A DNA stretch of 64,000 nt from Mactra quadrangularis (GCA_025267735.1 CM046295.1:8951270-9015269); one strand, 5' to 3'. Numbered from the stretch's first letter, positions 1 to 13,489 are shown. Notes: generated from the letters alone by a model not told the origin. Numbers and translations are program-made.

Positions 1-321
1 CTTGCAACATTAACAGGTACTCTCGTGCCATTACCTTAAACTATACATTTGCATATAGACTTACATGAGTAGACAACAACTCCAGTTCCAGTTAACCCCA
101 AAGTTTCCATATAGTGGATTGGTAAAAAATGGCAAACAGATATTCCAATGAAGTCAAATTTGTTGGAAAAATGATCACTTTAGATATCCAAACTATTCTT
201 CGAATATGGTAAAGCAACCATTTTGAGAAAGGGGTCAACAAATATCCGTATATAAAGACAGTATTGACTTGGCAAAAAAAACTAGAAGTAATGTAAAGAT
301 CTTAGCGTGTTTTCTTCACTG

Positions 322-2752
322 TTACTGTGTACGTTCAAGCCATCTTCCTGAACCTTCCTTCAAGTTGTATAATGAATAGCTCCATGGATTTGACATCATT
401 TTGTTAAATCCTGAAAACAAAGAAATAACAAAGATAAATCAATTATGTAATAATATTCACAACAATAACACCTAAGATCTTATTATATTTATTTATCCCA
501 CATTTCGGCTGAGTGCCTTTTTCAAGGTAAATAAATAGTCTAAATAGTTTGGGTTTTTTTGTGTTGTTTTTTTTAAAAGATAAATCAAGAAATTACAATG
601 ACTAGTTTTTTAATAAGGATGTATGCTTGCTTTACAATTGCATAAGTTAAATGCTTTCCAAATCATCACTTCATAGTTATATAGAGTAGTCAATAATGAA
701 TTAATGGGTCAGCACAAAACTACACTAAATACTTGTGTATTAACATATGGTTAGACCAGTTATGCATGAACCAATCAGTATCCATTGAGTAGTTTAAGTT
801 TGGTTTTCAATAGTCAGTAAAGTCAGACAAAAGGCAAAATAAACTAAAATGAAATAAAATATTTTATTGAAATGTCCCTGTACCTTTCTTATCATGACAG
901 AATACGTAAAATGTATAAACTTAGGGAAAATGACCAGTGTTCCTTTTTACAAAATATATATATAAACCATTTTAGTATATTTCATCAGCATACGAAGAAG
1001 TTTAAAATATTTTTGTAAAAAATCACACTGGCCAGTAAAATAATAGACGTAACTCTTTCATAAGAACTTACACTTACCATAAATAAGTGAAATTTCTTGT
1101 TCTATACATTGAAGAAAGGAAGCATCAGAATCATAAGGTTGGTTTGTCTGAAAACAAAAGAAAATTCTCAAAACATTTTCTTAATAAACCATGTAGTCTG
1201 CTGTTATAAGAATGACTTGGTCAAAATATATTAGAGGATGAAAAGAGGACTTGCTAGCTTTGTAGGTGATAACTAACCATAATCTTAATAAATCAAACAT
1301 TTAATACTTAATTGTCTATGCCTACACTTTTTCTCAATAATAAACACCAATAAAGCTGTGAATACTCATAGGCTAGTGGGTACCTACATATTTTTTTCTC
1401 AATTAGAAAAAGGTACGAAACGTTTTACTAAGTAAACAGCGGAATTAGACTCAAAATATGTATAATAATGCAGTTTTGTTCAAGATGTATCTATGGTGAC
1501 AGCACCATTACTGATTCAAGTCCACCTTCCTGAAACTCAAATTGATTGAAACAGTTTTTTCTGAACAAAGTCGTTCTTTGTATTGGCAAAACATTCAGAC
1601 AATCTCTCAACAGTTAAAATCTTATCTTTGGGCAACCCTTGTAAGTGTCACCAAGTAAGTCCTTTAATGATTACAGCCTTATTTTGAAGCAGCAATAACG
1701 AGTGAAGTCTGTTACATAATGGCTATAGCCTTCTCCTTGTCGTAACAAGTATTACAAGTGAGAACTATGAAGTAATCTTAGTTGTAATAATTACTGAAGA
1801 ATGACTTTACATAACCATTAAAGTCTTTCTACGTTAGAGCTTTTAGGAATGAAGACTATGGTACATAACCATTAAATAAGATCATAACCCTGGCAACCTG
1901 TACTGATGAAGACCATGCATAACCATCAAAATCTTGCCCTCCTGTAAAGTTTAGCGCCGATCAACTTCCACCCAGATGAAAAAATCTCATTCAATGAGAG
2001 TTAAAAGGGAAGACGATCTCATTGTCGGGATATAAATGAAAAAAATGTATTAAACCAAAATAGCCCAACTAAGACCTAAGAGCAGTTCACTCATAGCACC
2101 AGTCCATTTTTATCATGTTATCAAAATACTAAAAGGTTGCATGAGTCAGATCAATTCAATTTACAACTCGGTCACTTAAAATGATATAAATATTCATTAC
2201 ATCAAAACTAATACAACATGAAAAAAAGCACTTAGCTGTAAGTCACATTGAGTAGATCTACACCAGTGGTCACAATCCAATCATAATAACATCAATAATT
2301 CACATGAGCATTTAGTCAAACCATCAGTAAATTTCTGAAAATAAAGTCAAAACTTTAAAAATTTTGAACCAACTTCATGGAAACAGCACATATCAACAAT
2401 TTAAATTGTTTAATCCCAAACAGAAAATAATCACTAGGTCACATAGCTAATGGCCAGTTTTTTCACCTGTTACCTTTGATTTGTTATCATATACTTATTA
2501 TTTTTGGTAAAAGATAGGCTAAGGTAGACAAAGGGCATGGTAGCAATTTCCATAGGAAACTGACCATTTGATTAGAGATGATCAAGGGGGTTAACTCTGC
2601 AATGTTACTTTAATGCACTAAATATTTTATTAAGTTATCTCCCTTACACAAAACAATAAAACTTTCTACTTACTGTGTCATTGGTCTGTGAAGTACAAAC
2701 ATACTTGTTTAACAAAAATCTTTCATCTCTACTGAATTTTAAAGTGATTCCT
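322..2752 (-). CDS. 3' end of an unidentified multi-exon gene
   Basis: Three exons on the minus strand read 2752-2674, 1147-1078 and 410-322. Each starts after a TTTTCAG acceptor; the first two end at GTAAGT or GTAAGTG donors. Phases agree across both introns: exon 2752-2674 ends in phase 0, and exon 1147-1078 ends one base into a glycine codon that the last exon completes. Only one frame of the middle exon is open. The last exon ends at TAA (322-324). The joined tail includes ITLKFSRDERFLLNKYV, FLQCIEQEISLIYG and NPWSYSLYNLKEGSGRW. I do not recognise the family. The first exon enters with one leftover base, so upstream exons must exist above 2752. Both introns hold copies of the same 1-kb duplicated sequence. 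The consistent phases make chance less likely, but no homology supports it. Confidence 0.5.
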
Positions 2753-3775
2753 CTGAAAACAAAAATAAAAATTCTCAAAAGATTTTTCCAAATAAGGAGA
2801 AAATGTTTGTTCCTAGTAAAGGGTTACTTGATCAGTACATATTTGAGTATGAAAAGAGGACTTGCTAGCTTTACAGGTGATAACTAACCATAATCTTAAT
2901 ATATCAAACATTTAATACTAAATTGTCTATGCCTACACTTTTTCTTAATAATAAACACCAATAAAGCTGTGAATACTCATAGGCTAGTGGGTACCTACAT
3001 ATTTTTTTCTCAATTAGAAAAAGGTACGAAATGTTTTACTAAGTAAACAGTGGAATTAGACTAAAAATATGTATAATAATGCAGTTTTGTTCAAGATGTA
3101 TCTATGGTGACAGCACCATTACTGATTCAAGTCCACCTTCCTGAAACTCAAATTGATTGAAACAGTTTTTTCTGAACAAAGTCGTTCTTTGTATTGGCAA
3201 AACATTCAGACAATCTCTCAACAGTTAAAATCTTATCTTTGGGCAACCCTTGTAAGTGTCACCAAGTAAGTCCTTTAATGATTACAGCCTTATTTTGAAG
3301 CAGCAATAACGAGTGAAGTCATAAAGTCTTTCTACGTTAGAGCTTTTAGGAATGAAGACTATGGTACATAACCATTAAATAAGATCATAACCCTGGCAAC
3401 CTGTACTGATGAAGACCGTGCATAACCATCAAAATCTTGCCCTCCTGTAAAGTTTAGCGCCGATCAACTTCAACCCAGATGAAAATATCTCACCCAATGA
3501 GAGTTAAAGGGAAGGTGATTTCAAAGTCAGTATATAAACTAAAAAAATGTATTAAACCAAAATAGCCCAACTAAGACCTTAGAGCAGTTCACTTAGAGCA
3601 CCAGTCCATTTCTATCATGTTATCAAATACTAAAAGGTTGCATGAGTCTGATCAATTCAATGTACAACTCGGTCACTTAAAATGATATAAATATTCATTA
3701 CATCAAAATAAATACAACATGAAAGAAAGCACTTAGCTGTAAGTCACATTGAGTAGATCCACTTCAAAGGTCACT
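1148..3775. repeat. About 1-kb direct duplication in two adjacent introns
   Basis: The segment at about 1148-2262 recurs at about 2753-3765 with near identity (for example CTAGTGGGTACCTACATA and GGCAACCCTTGTAAGTGTC). The second copy lacks about 105 bases, equivalent to roughly 1710-1816 of the first. Both copies begin exactly at the 3' splice site of a predicted minus-strand exon (1147 and 2752), so both acceptors lie in homologous sequence. The exons themselves are not similar. A tandem duplication of intron sequence next to the exons would explain this. Confidence 0.85.
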
Positions 3776-5770
3776 ATTCAGATATGATCTTTCAGACAAA
3801 CCATAAATTAGTAGTTCATTCACCAAGCCACAGTGACCTCTTCTCTTCGTAACCCTGAGAAGGGAGGCAATAACAGGTACCGACCCTTGCCTAAGGGGAG
3901 CCTGGAGACAACTGTGGTAAAGGGCAGCCTCACGTTCCCACATCCATAATAGGATGCCACAGATGGATGCAGTTTAAAGTCTTACCCAGGACTAACAGTG
4001 AAAAAAACTTTCTCACCTTTACTTAAATAAAATTTAAAGAACAAATCATCATTTTAAATCTTTATCATACAAGAATGAAATGAAATTATTAGTTTTATTA
4101 TCATGGAAATCTTAACTATTTCAGACATTGAAGAACTGTGAAATTAAAATGGAAAGGCAACAACTTTTTTCTATAATTTGTTTCCCCAGAAAAATTTGGT
4201 GCAATTACCCAAGTCATTTAAAATGCTAGCAAAACAAACTACACAACCCCTATGAGATGGAAATTTATCTACATCTAAGTAAACCCAGTTGGTAAGAAAA
4301 TAAAGATTCATAAAATCTTTGTAAAGCATTGAAACTTCAAATTTTAACTATTAACTAAGTAATCAATATTGCAATTTAACTATGAATGTTGACTTTTAAT
4401 ACAAAGTCAAATCAAAGAGCTGTAAATACGAAAATGCATTTGTGCACAATGAAACTTAAAAGATCCAAGAGGGCAAACAAGCAATATGCAGGGCCGTCGC
4501 CAGCTTTTGAAAAGTGATCCAGCCATTGATTGTGAAGGGAGAGAGTACGAGAGGGGGAAAAAATTTAATTATTCTGCCCCTAGATGGGATTTTATTGCAT
4601 CTGGAGACGATTATTTTTCATTTTGAATGTCAGCAATTTAGGCAAAATACAACTATTTCGACCCCTCAGTGAGTCTCATCAGGCGGTGGCACCAAACCTA
4701 ATTATATAATTAAATCTGGCACAGATATCCCCGCTATAGTTGTTTTTTATTTTTTTGTTTTGTTTCGCTCAATGTATTTTGCAACAAAAACATATGATCA
4801 CAACTATAGTTCAAGTCCGTTTATGCAAAATTTAACGTCAACAAAAATATTTTGTGTATCCTCATTCTAGTCAGGGCAATTTGTGGCAAAATTTGCCTAA
4901 AGTCTGAAAAGATTTGTTACATTAAAATAACAGGAAATTATTTGTTTCTTTGTTTCAGTTCTCCAATACTTACTTATATACCATTATAAAAAAACTATGC
5001 TTTTTTAGTTTATAGCGTATATCTGAATTTTTGGCTCTATTCTCCAAAATTGTGAAAAGAATTTAGATGATAAGTGTAAAAAATTATTCATTTTCTAGAA
5101 TTAATGTAATTCAAACACTTAACTCTTGTAAAAGCACTTGCAGAAACACATTAAAGTTTCTGACCCTGTTACTATCAAAACAGACATTGGATAGTAGCTT
5201 ATACATAAAAACTTATGGCTTGAAATAATCTGTTACTGATGATCATGTTTTTTTCATTGTGAAAAGGGCTTATTTCAGCACTAATATGAGGCAAACATAA
5301 CTGGACTACAAAGTAGATTTAAAGCCATAAAAACTGATTACAAGTTAACCTCTACACAAAAATAATGCTAATAAGAAAAAAAATTGCATAACTGTAAACA
5401 GAATATGCTAAGATATGCCAGTGCTTAAATTAAGTGAGCAAATGAATAAAATCAAACATGAGAACACTCATCCCTACTACTCATACGAAGTGTTTTAGAA
5501 CTTTTAAATCTAAGTAAGAGATATAAAAATAATTGACTAAAGAGGCCATTTTTTCACCGGCTTGTCTCCCCCTTCTATGTACATGTACATGTACCCACCT
5601 GTTTTTTTTACAATGTCAACATATTTAAGAATAATTCAGTACAATTGTCAACTCTTCATGTATATAGAGTACTACATGTAGGCCTAAGAACATGTCTTAG
5701 TGGAACAATGAAAAGTACATTTTTCGGACACCTTTCATTTAAATAATCACTTAACCAAGATAGTGTGTGA
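3776..5770. other. Non-coding interval, no gene seen
   Basis: AT-rich sequence without a convincing exon. About 3840-3965 is locally more GC-rich (TGCCTAAGGGGAGCCTGGAG) and could be an old SINE fragment. A CAGGGCCGTCGCC motif at 4489 resembles a hAT-type end, but I found no partner end or target duplication. ACATGTACATGTAC at 5579-5592 is a short dinucleotide-like palindrome. Confidence 0.4.
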
Positions 5771-5774
5771 ACTC

Positions 5775-6114
5775 TGAGAAACCAACAGAAGAGAAATAAA
5801 GGGCTAGGTATTTAGCATACTGGTGAGAAACAAACAGAAGAGAAATAAAGGGCTAGGTATTTAACATACTGGTGAGAAACAAACAGAAGAGAAATAAGGG
5901 CTAGGTATTTAGCATACTGGTGAGAAACCAACAGAAGAGAAATAAAGGGCTAGGTATTTAGCATACTGGTGAGAAACCAACAGAAGAGAAATAAAGGGCT
6001 AGGTATTTAGCATACTGGTGAGAAACCAACAGAACGGAAATAAAGGGCTAGGTATCTAGCATACTGGTGAGAAACCAACAGAAGAGAAATAAAGGGCTAG
6101 GTATTTAGCATACT
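5775..6114. repeat. 49-bp minisatellite, about 7 copies
   Basis: Seven consecutive near-identical units begin GAGAAACCAACAGAAGAG and continue AATAAAGGGCTAGGTATT then TAGCATACTGGT. Differences are single bases plus one 1-base deletion. There are no spacers, so this is a true tandem repeat and not a CRISPR-like array. No coding potential. Confidence 0.95.
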
Positions 6115-7890
6115 GTTAACTATTGAGATGAGTAGATGACAAGATCCTAGATGTTTATTGTTACACAAAAAATGATTGTATTGATGATGAATTATTATGT
6201 TTGATCATAGACACTATTGGAAAGTAATTCTATCATCATGGAAGTATTGTTACAATGTATCAGGTATAAGATTTATATGACCAATGTTATCTGTTTATAT
6301 AGTAATATAATAGACTAAGTAAGTTCAAGACACAACAGAGTTAACGGGCGTTAACTGTACAACATTGTTATACAGTAGATAGAAAACTCTAAGCCATCAT
6401 ATGACCAGCCTCATACCTCAAGGGAAGCATAAGACCTATTTTACACCCTTCAAACTCATCCATTTGATGTGCAATATCCCACTTTTTATTGGTGTGGGAA
6501 AGGTTCATTATTAATACCCTATACCAGTATCTGAACCTTTAATGACATTCAAGTCAAGTCAAAATATTTCATTAGCTTGAATACAGTTCACTGAAAATAA
6601 ACATTTTGGTGGTGCTTTACTGAGTTTTAACTCATAAACATCTGGAATTTAGACAATGCACATCAGGCAAACAAAATCTCCAAGTGTACAAAACAATGGA
6701 TGGTGTCCATCACAAACAAAATCTAAATAATCACTATAAAACATCAACATCTAAGGCAGAAGAGATTAGAGGTATGTAACTATTCTGGTAAATACATGTA
6801 GATCAATTTTACCATAAGTTTATATTTTTTACCAGCTTGTATTGTACATATATATTGGGGTATTCCTATGTGCTTATGGGTCACAGAATAACAGTCCAGC
6901 ATATACGGATATATGGAGCAGAGGAAAATTGTTTTATTAAAAACCTGATACATGGGAGATAACCCAAACTTAGTTAACCTTGTCTTGTACAGACATAATG
7001 TTTTAGCTACTGGTGTATACAAATGTGTAGTCTAACTGTACATCATACAATGAATATTTCACTGAAGGCAAAGACAAACTAGTTTCCAGGTGGTTGTGAT
7101 CAAAAATCTAATTCAGGTTTCGCAACCTTGACACTAAGGCAAAATGAAGGGGGTATGAAAAATTCAAAACAGTGATCAAGTCATAAACAAAAAAAACCAG
7201 GGCACTAGACAAATTTTGGGAGCAGGTACCCATACCCTCATAAAGGGGAATTTCGCATCATTTCAAGACAATATGGGGAATTTCCAGTCAACTCATAAAT
7301 GCTTACAGTTGTTACTCTAAACACTTCTGCCATTAATTTGAACAGCTAGTTTAGATTGTGACTGTAGAATAACAAATAAAACAAAAGATAAAACTGTATT
7401 TGCCTGTTTACAGAGACTGTATAACAACATCCTTCTAAATGTACCATGTACATATCACTTACTAAGTTCTTAAAAAACATCAATACAATAGGAATACTCC
7501 TTTTATTAGAATATACGTATAAAATGTAATTTATAAAAATAAAAGCCAATGAAATTATTATCATAATAAGACTTAATACTATATTGATGAAATGTCCTTC
7601 AAGAAAACTGAATAAAATAATAATCAGCTAGATTTTTTAAATTTTGTTAAATTCAAAACACATTTATTCACAATTTTGGAGAATAATAGGATATTTCATA
7701 TAAGTATACAGGGTTGGCGCTGGGTCATAAGAAGTTGTAGCCAACATTTTCGCCAAATGAACAAGAGCACTGCTGGGTGGAGCATTATATGCCTGAAAGT
7801 GTTGTTTTTTTTGTTAAGATAATGCATTTGTAAGACATGAGAATATTTCATATGAATATCATATTATGAATAATTGTGGAAAACAAAGTG
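6115..7890. other. Non-coding interval
   Basis: AT-rich, no supportable gene. On the minus strand about 6510-6415 is open and ends at a GTATGAGG donor, in a phase that could join the exon at 2752. No good acceptor precedes it and the sequence has the feel of a dispersed repeat, so it is not called. About 7190-7300 and 7710-7800 show nothing I can assign. Confidence 0.35.
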
Positions 7891-10035
7891 GAGAAAAAAG
7901 TTTTAAGGTAATAGTGACCTTGACCTTTGACCATGTGACTCCAAAATCAATAGGGGTGTTCTACCCGATATGGACAATCATCATATCAAGTTTAAATATT
8001 GCTGACCAAATGGAACTAAAGTTATGCTCCGGAAACTGTTTTCAGTTTAATTGTAATAGTGACCTTGACCTTTGACCATGTGACCCCAAAATCAATAGGG
8101 GTCTTCTACCTGATATGGGCAATCATCATATGAAGTTTGAATATTGTTGACCAAATGGAACTTAAGTTATGCTCCGGAAACTGTTTTCAGTTTTATTGTA
8201 ATAGTGACCTTGACCTTTGACCATGTGACCCCAAAATCAATAGGGGTCTTCTACCTGATATGGGCAATCATCATATGAAGTTTGAATATTGCAGCCGCGG
8301 ATTTAGGCCCGGGCTAAAGGGCTGCAGCCCCCCCATCTCAGCCCAGAGGTACGTTTTCCAGCTGAGCTGATATATACTCTAATGCATTTAAGGTCCGTAG
8401 TGTGTCCGTTATCAAAGCAGTTAATTGCTAACATCCGGTTGTTAATCTCTTGCCTGGGGGCTTTGTTGAGAGTGTAATTATCGATTAACAAGTTGTTCAC
8501 GCTTGACCAGAGATATAGATCTATGTCACTGGCTTGACTAACAGGACCATTAGAACGGTGTTGTTGATTGACTGATCTGAGAGATGTGTTTGGACTGCTT
8601 TAGAATTAAGTTTTTCTGGTTTATCTTAAAATAGATTCATTTTCCATCTTAATAAATTTTACGTATTACTTAAATTATTTTCCTCCCACTTTTAAGTTAG
8701 TATCAATTATTTTTGGTACAAGTATAATCATTGTTCTATTTTATTGAATGTTGAAGTAAATATATTATAACATTTTTGATACATTGTTAAGATACAGAAT
8801 TGGATTTAAATAAAATCCTGTTATTAGTCTAAATATTAGTATCAGCCATTATTCCCTATCAATTTGTTGATATTTTTTATTTGTAGAGTCGGTTAAAAAG
8901 CTCTTTACAGCGTATGTTCACTTATCTTTTTTTGACATTTAATAAAATTTACTCACTACTCACTTTAGTATATATTCTGGTTGTTTGTTAACTCTTTACT
9001 GGTTGCGACATGGATGAAAGTGGTCATCTTTTCACCATAATGCACCAGGGCTATTTCAAGATGCTCTTATTTCATTACCAATTGACTAATAGATATGCAG
9101 CTTGGCCAAGTTATTCCCTGGGTGACCGGCTTTCAGACAATGATCCCGATCTTTATTGGCGATGAGGGGCACTGCTCCCTCTTCAAACCTCAGCGACAAA
9201 GGGGAAATATCTCCCTTTGGGGACGCCCTGAGACGTATTTAGATGAGAGAGGTGCACGAAAAGAACACCATTTTTGGGACGACTTTCCTACAACGAAATT
9301 CACTAAATCCAGAAAAATAACCAATTTTAAGGCCCTAAAAATGCGTGATTATCCAGTAAAAAGTTTAATCTGTGCAATAAAAATGCACCAGAATGCTCGA
9401 TTTTAGACCTTCATCTTTCAAAATTTTCGGGGGAAACCCCCGTACCCCCACCAACGGGAGGGGATTACCCTCCCGTACCCACCCCAAGTTGGGTCTACCA
9501 GCCCCCCCAGGCAGCCCTATTCTGTATCCGCCCCTGATATTGTTGACCAAATGGAACTTAAGTTATGCTCCGGAAACTGTTTTCAGTTTTATTGTAATAG
9601 TGACCTTGACCTTTGACCATGTGACCCCAAAATCAATAGGGGTTTTCTACCCAATATGGGCAAACATCATATGAAGTGTGAATATTGTGGGCTAAATGGA
9701 ACTTAAGTTATGCTCCAGAAACTGTTTTCAGTTTTATTGTAATAGTGACCTTGACCTTTGACCATGTGACCCCAAAATCAATAGGGGTCTTCTACCTGAT
9801 ATGGGCAATCATCATATGAAGTTTGAATATTGTTGACCAAATGGAACTTAAGTTATGCTCCGGAAACTGTTTTCAGTTTTATTGTAATAGTGACCTTGAC
9901 CTTTGACCATGTGACCCAAAAATCAATAGGGGTCTTCTACCCGATATGGGCAATCATCGGACAGACGGACGGACAGACGGACGCAAGGGGATATAACATA
10001 ATATATCCGAAATTCTTTCGGGCATATAAAAAAGG
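7890..10035. repeat. 145-bp tandem repeat array, six units, split by a transposon
   Basis: TGACCTTGACCTTTGACC recurs at about 7916, 8061, 8206, 9601, 9746 and 9891. Spacing is 145 bases except where the element at 8292-9536 interrupts the third unit. Each unit also carries CCCCAAAATCAATAGGGG, GGGCAATCATCATATGAAG and TTATGCTCCGGAAACTG. The last unit runs into a GGACAGACGGACGGACAGAC tail and an AT-rich end. The unit resembles a repeat I associate with mollusc genomes (recollection, not a search). Short open frames here are artefacts of the repeat. Confidence 0.9.
8292..9536. mobile_element. Non-autonomous DNA transposon, 1.25 kb, 6-bp TSD
   Basis: The element starts CAGCCGCGGATTTAGG and ends ATCCGCCCCTG, giving imperfect inverted termini of CAGnnGCGGAT type. 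ATATTG flanks it on both sides (8286-8291 and 9537-9542). The uninterrupted neighbouring 145-bp units contain this site once, which confirms the insertion. No transposase frame is visible. The CAG termini suggest a hAT-like family with a shortened target duplication; that family call is inference. Confidence 0.85.
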
Positions 10036-11542
10036 TTGTCACCACTTTGGGGCCATTGGAGCCAACAAAATTTTTTTATGGTTTTAACAAGTTTAATACT
10101 GCATCAACACAAATTATTGTTGTATTATGACAGCAAGCACACCTTCTTTGTAGTCTAGCTCTCCGGGACTCTTGTTTATATCTTAATTATTGTATTATTT
10201 TTTTAATCTGCATATTTTTCATTATTTACATAAATAAAGCTAGAACAGTCAATGTCAATATACAAAACTATAAAAAGACAGGTGTTTTTTTAAATTGAAT
10301 TTAAAAACAATGCTGTTTATCAAATACCTGTAAACAAGGTACGTATATCTTTTAGAACTGTTTAAGTTCAAAATATTAACAAATAAAACAAAAAAATTCT
10401 AGAAAAACCCAATTATATTTAGCATTTATGTTTTTTACCCCAAAAATGAGTTATTCCAAAACAGATCAGCTTGGCACTTTTAGATGTGCATCAGAGATTA
10501 CAATTCATAAAAAAAGAAATAAGGTTACAAACATTTCTGTGTAATCACTACAGTACAACAACAACAACAACATCTAAGGCAGAAAAGATCAGCTACATTT
10601 AACTTGCATGTTCACAAAACACCACTTTTGCAAGGAGTATTTTTTACCTAATGATTAAATCGGACATGCTTAACTGTTTGTATCAAATTGGAAAAACATA
10701 TTTGTAAAATAGTAAAGAGAAAAAAATGAAATATTAACAATTTGACACGAATACAAAATACTGCATTATATCATTAACAACTAAATTATAGTTGAACAAT
10801 TAAGACATGTATAATTCTATTTTATTCAACTGTCAGAGGTGGAAACATTTATACAACTGCAGTACATAAAGACAACTATCAAGTAGACTACATTCATTGA
10901 TCACGTAAACAAAATTACTGTAAAAAGTATTTAAATCACTAAGGTAAATGCATGGATCACTTACAGTTGATCAAATATCAAATACCAGTATATCAACTAC
11001 ATAGTTAGTTTTTAGATTATCTCCCTTTGTATGTGACTTAATTTGTTCGTTTTATGTTCAAAGTAAACATTAGAGAGACAATTCACCTAACAAGCATTTC
11101 CTGGGAAGAATCAGTACTAGATAATCATCCTCTGTAACTAACCGTCTTCTTCCTAAAATTTATCAGAATATACATAGATGATGAATGAAAAATGTATCAA
11201 AATGCTTACCATTTTTTGTCTTGTTCAGAATCACAGTCGAAAATCTGAGTTCAGTCGACAATGTATAATATCAAAATTTCTAGTCGGAAATAATATGTAC
11301 ATGTCTATCATATGATCACCATTTATTGAAACTCATCCAGAATGGCTGACTATATTCATCAACATCTGAAAAGATGAATAAACTATTACATAACATGTTA
11401 TGCAATTATGTAATAATTACATGTATATAAAGGGTCCTTGGTCAGGGCTAGTGAAATATTGGTCAGGGCTAGTGGATTAGGGCATTTACTAGCCTGACCA
11501 GACTAGTAGGGAAAAAAATTAATGTAGAGGCCCGACTGCAGA
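10036..11542. other. Non-coding interval with weak exon-like pieces
   Basis: Mostly AT-rich. A (CAA)n run lies near 10557-10572. On the minus strand 11152-11087 is open with an AG acceptor and GTGAAT donor, and 11245-11212 is open with a GTAAGC donor. Their phases are mutually compatible and also fit the possible first exon at 14986-14970, but the translation matches nothing I know. At 11436-11515 GGTCAGGGCTAGTG is repeated with an inverted copy, a short dispersed repeat. Confidence 0.3.
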
Positions 11543-13365
11543 CAGGCGCGTATCTAGGCCGTTTTTGAGGTTACGCACAAAATAGTGGGTCGAGGGCATG
11601 CCCCTAGATGTTTATTCGCTACATTTGCTAAGGTGTATTTTGATGATACTTAAGCCACCGGTTGTATGCTAACAGAAATACCCTTCGTTCAATTCTATTT
11701 TAATGCTATCTGCCATTTCATACGGGCAAATACGAGTAAAAAGTGGACATTTTGAATTGAATATAACAAGGGAATTTTATATAACAGGGATTTGTAACGA
11801 TAAGTAAATATAATAGATTTTCATCGAATTTCACTGTCGTCGCTATCATTTCGGCCAATACGGAAAACAAGTTTAAATAAAAATATTCAGATGCAATTTT
11901 TACCAGTACCATTCAAAATGACATTATTGTTAGGAAAAATGTGTTTCTAGATGATTTTGAGGTAAATTACGCTCACAGACTGTTACACAAAATAATGCAT
12001 TTTCCCGTCCGATCTGCCATTTTTAGCCCTATTTTACATCGCTTAAAGTCATATTTTCGATCATAATTGCAACACTTTTTTGTCAAAAATCTCAGAAACA
12101 TTCACAAGTTGCATGGAAGACATGTAAAAAACATAAATCAAGTTTTTAAACTCTGGAATAGTTTGTACAGCCTGCTTCAGCCAGTTATAGACAGTGACGA
12201 TCGAGAAAATTAAAAAAAGCACTTTGTTACAAATCCCTGTCATGTAGAATCCCTGATATAACATTGCAATAACATGATCACATTTACAAACAATAGAAAC
12301 TGTTAACTGTATGAAACATGTTAACATATTATTTAATAATGCTACTAAACATTCAAACAAAAAATAGCGCAAAACGTCACTGTATTTGGTGAGCAAAGGT
12401 ATCAGTCACTTATCTATGCCAATAGAAAGTTCCCTGTGAATAGCCATAAGATCCGGTCAGACGTTCTGTTGTCATTTCTTGCAAAGTAATATACAACAAC
12501 TTTAAATGTTGTCTGAACAATGTTAGTAAGACATTAAACTGAGATAGTGTTTATGTTAAAATCTTAAATTTCAAAGTTTGTTTACATATCTGAAGATAAA
12601 GTAAGCAACCGAGGACAAAGGTCGCTCACCATCAAGGCCTTATTAAAGACTGTTTTTTTCTTATAATAGATAAAAAGTTATGAATGCAGTAATTAGAAAA
12701 CATAATCTTATTTATACTGTTTAAATGTCAATAACATATAAATACTCAATATATGAGAAAACAGAGTCTGATGGTGTGCGGCCACAGTCCTGTATTATCT
12801 ACTTTTAAATTTGGTTTTAAACTTTTGAAACCAAAGATTTTCACATACAGGCACTATTTCAGTGAATTTCGAGCTAAGAGATTGTTCAGACAGCACTTGT
12901 AATAGGTACGAGATACATGTACTACTTTACAGATAGTAAAACGCGTGGTGAGTGTAATTCGAGGGCCCAAAGATTTATATTTTACTTTACAAAATTAATG
13001 TGGAAATCACTTTTGGTATATATCAAGAATTTGCTCACCAAAATGATCATTTGCATTGATTATAGTAAGATTTCTAATCATATAATTACATAAATAATTA
13101 ATTGTTTTTGGTCATTACTCAAGAGTCTTTTTTGAAAGAAGTTTCAATGTGCACAAGCAGACATAGAAGTAATCTGTGTGGTTTAATGTGTCATTTATAT
13201 GACATTTTCATGGAGTAAAGATATGACAAAACACAGTCGATTCAAATAATGCCTAACCCTGGTTAAGCATCCAATTTCTCAGTGTTTTTGGCACTTTTAG
13301 ATTTTCGATCTCTAGAATCAAAGTTACCCATGTGCGTAAAGTGCGTAATGGCAGATACGCGCCTG
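11543..13365. mobile_element. hAT-like non-autonomous element, 1.8 kb, 8-bp TSD
   Basis: Perfect terminal inverted repeat CAGGCGCGTATCT / AGATACGCGCCTG. The 8-bp duplication ACTGCAGA flanks both sides (11535-11542 and 13366-13373). Just inside the ends GGTTACGCACAAAAT and TGCGTAAAGTGCGTAATGG are related. An 8-bp target duplication with CAG termini is the hAT hallmark. The interior has no transposase; a 111-codon minus-strand frame at 12061-12396 is hydrophobic and unsupported. Confidence 0.92.
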
Positions 13366-13489
13366 ACTGCAGACTCAATTATTGTATATCAGATGTGAAA
13401 CTAATAACAACATGTTAACAATGAAACATATGCTCAATAACATCATAATTCAACATGCCTAAAGAAACTTTTGGATCCAAGTGTATACA

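Noticed and set aside
5775..6114. Regular 49-bp repeats reminiscent of a CRISPR array
   Set aside because: Units are contiguous with no unique spacers, and the surroundings are eukaryotic.
6415..6510. Minus-strand open segment with a GTATGAGG donor, phase-compatible with the exon at 2752
   Set aside because: No acceptor with a pyrimidine tract, and the sequence looks like a dispersed repeat.
12061..12396. 111-codon minus-strand open frame
   Set aside because: Inside a non-autonomous hAT-like element, hydrophobic AT-driven composition, no motif.
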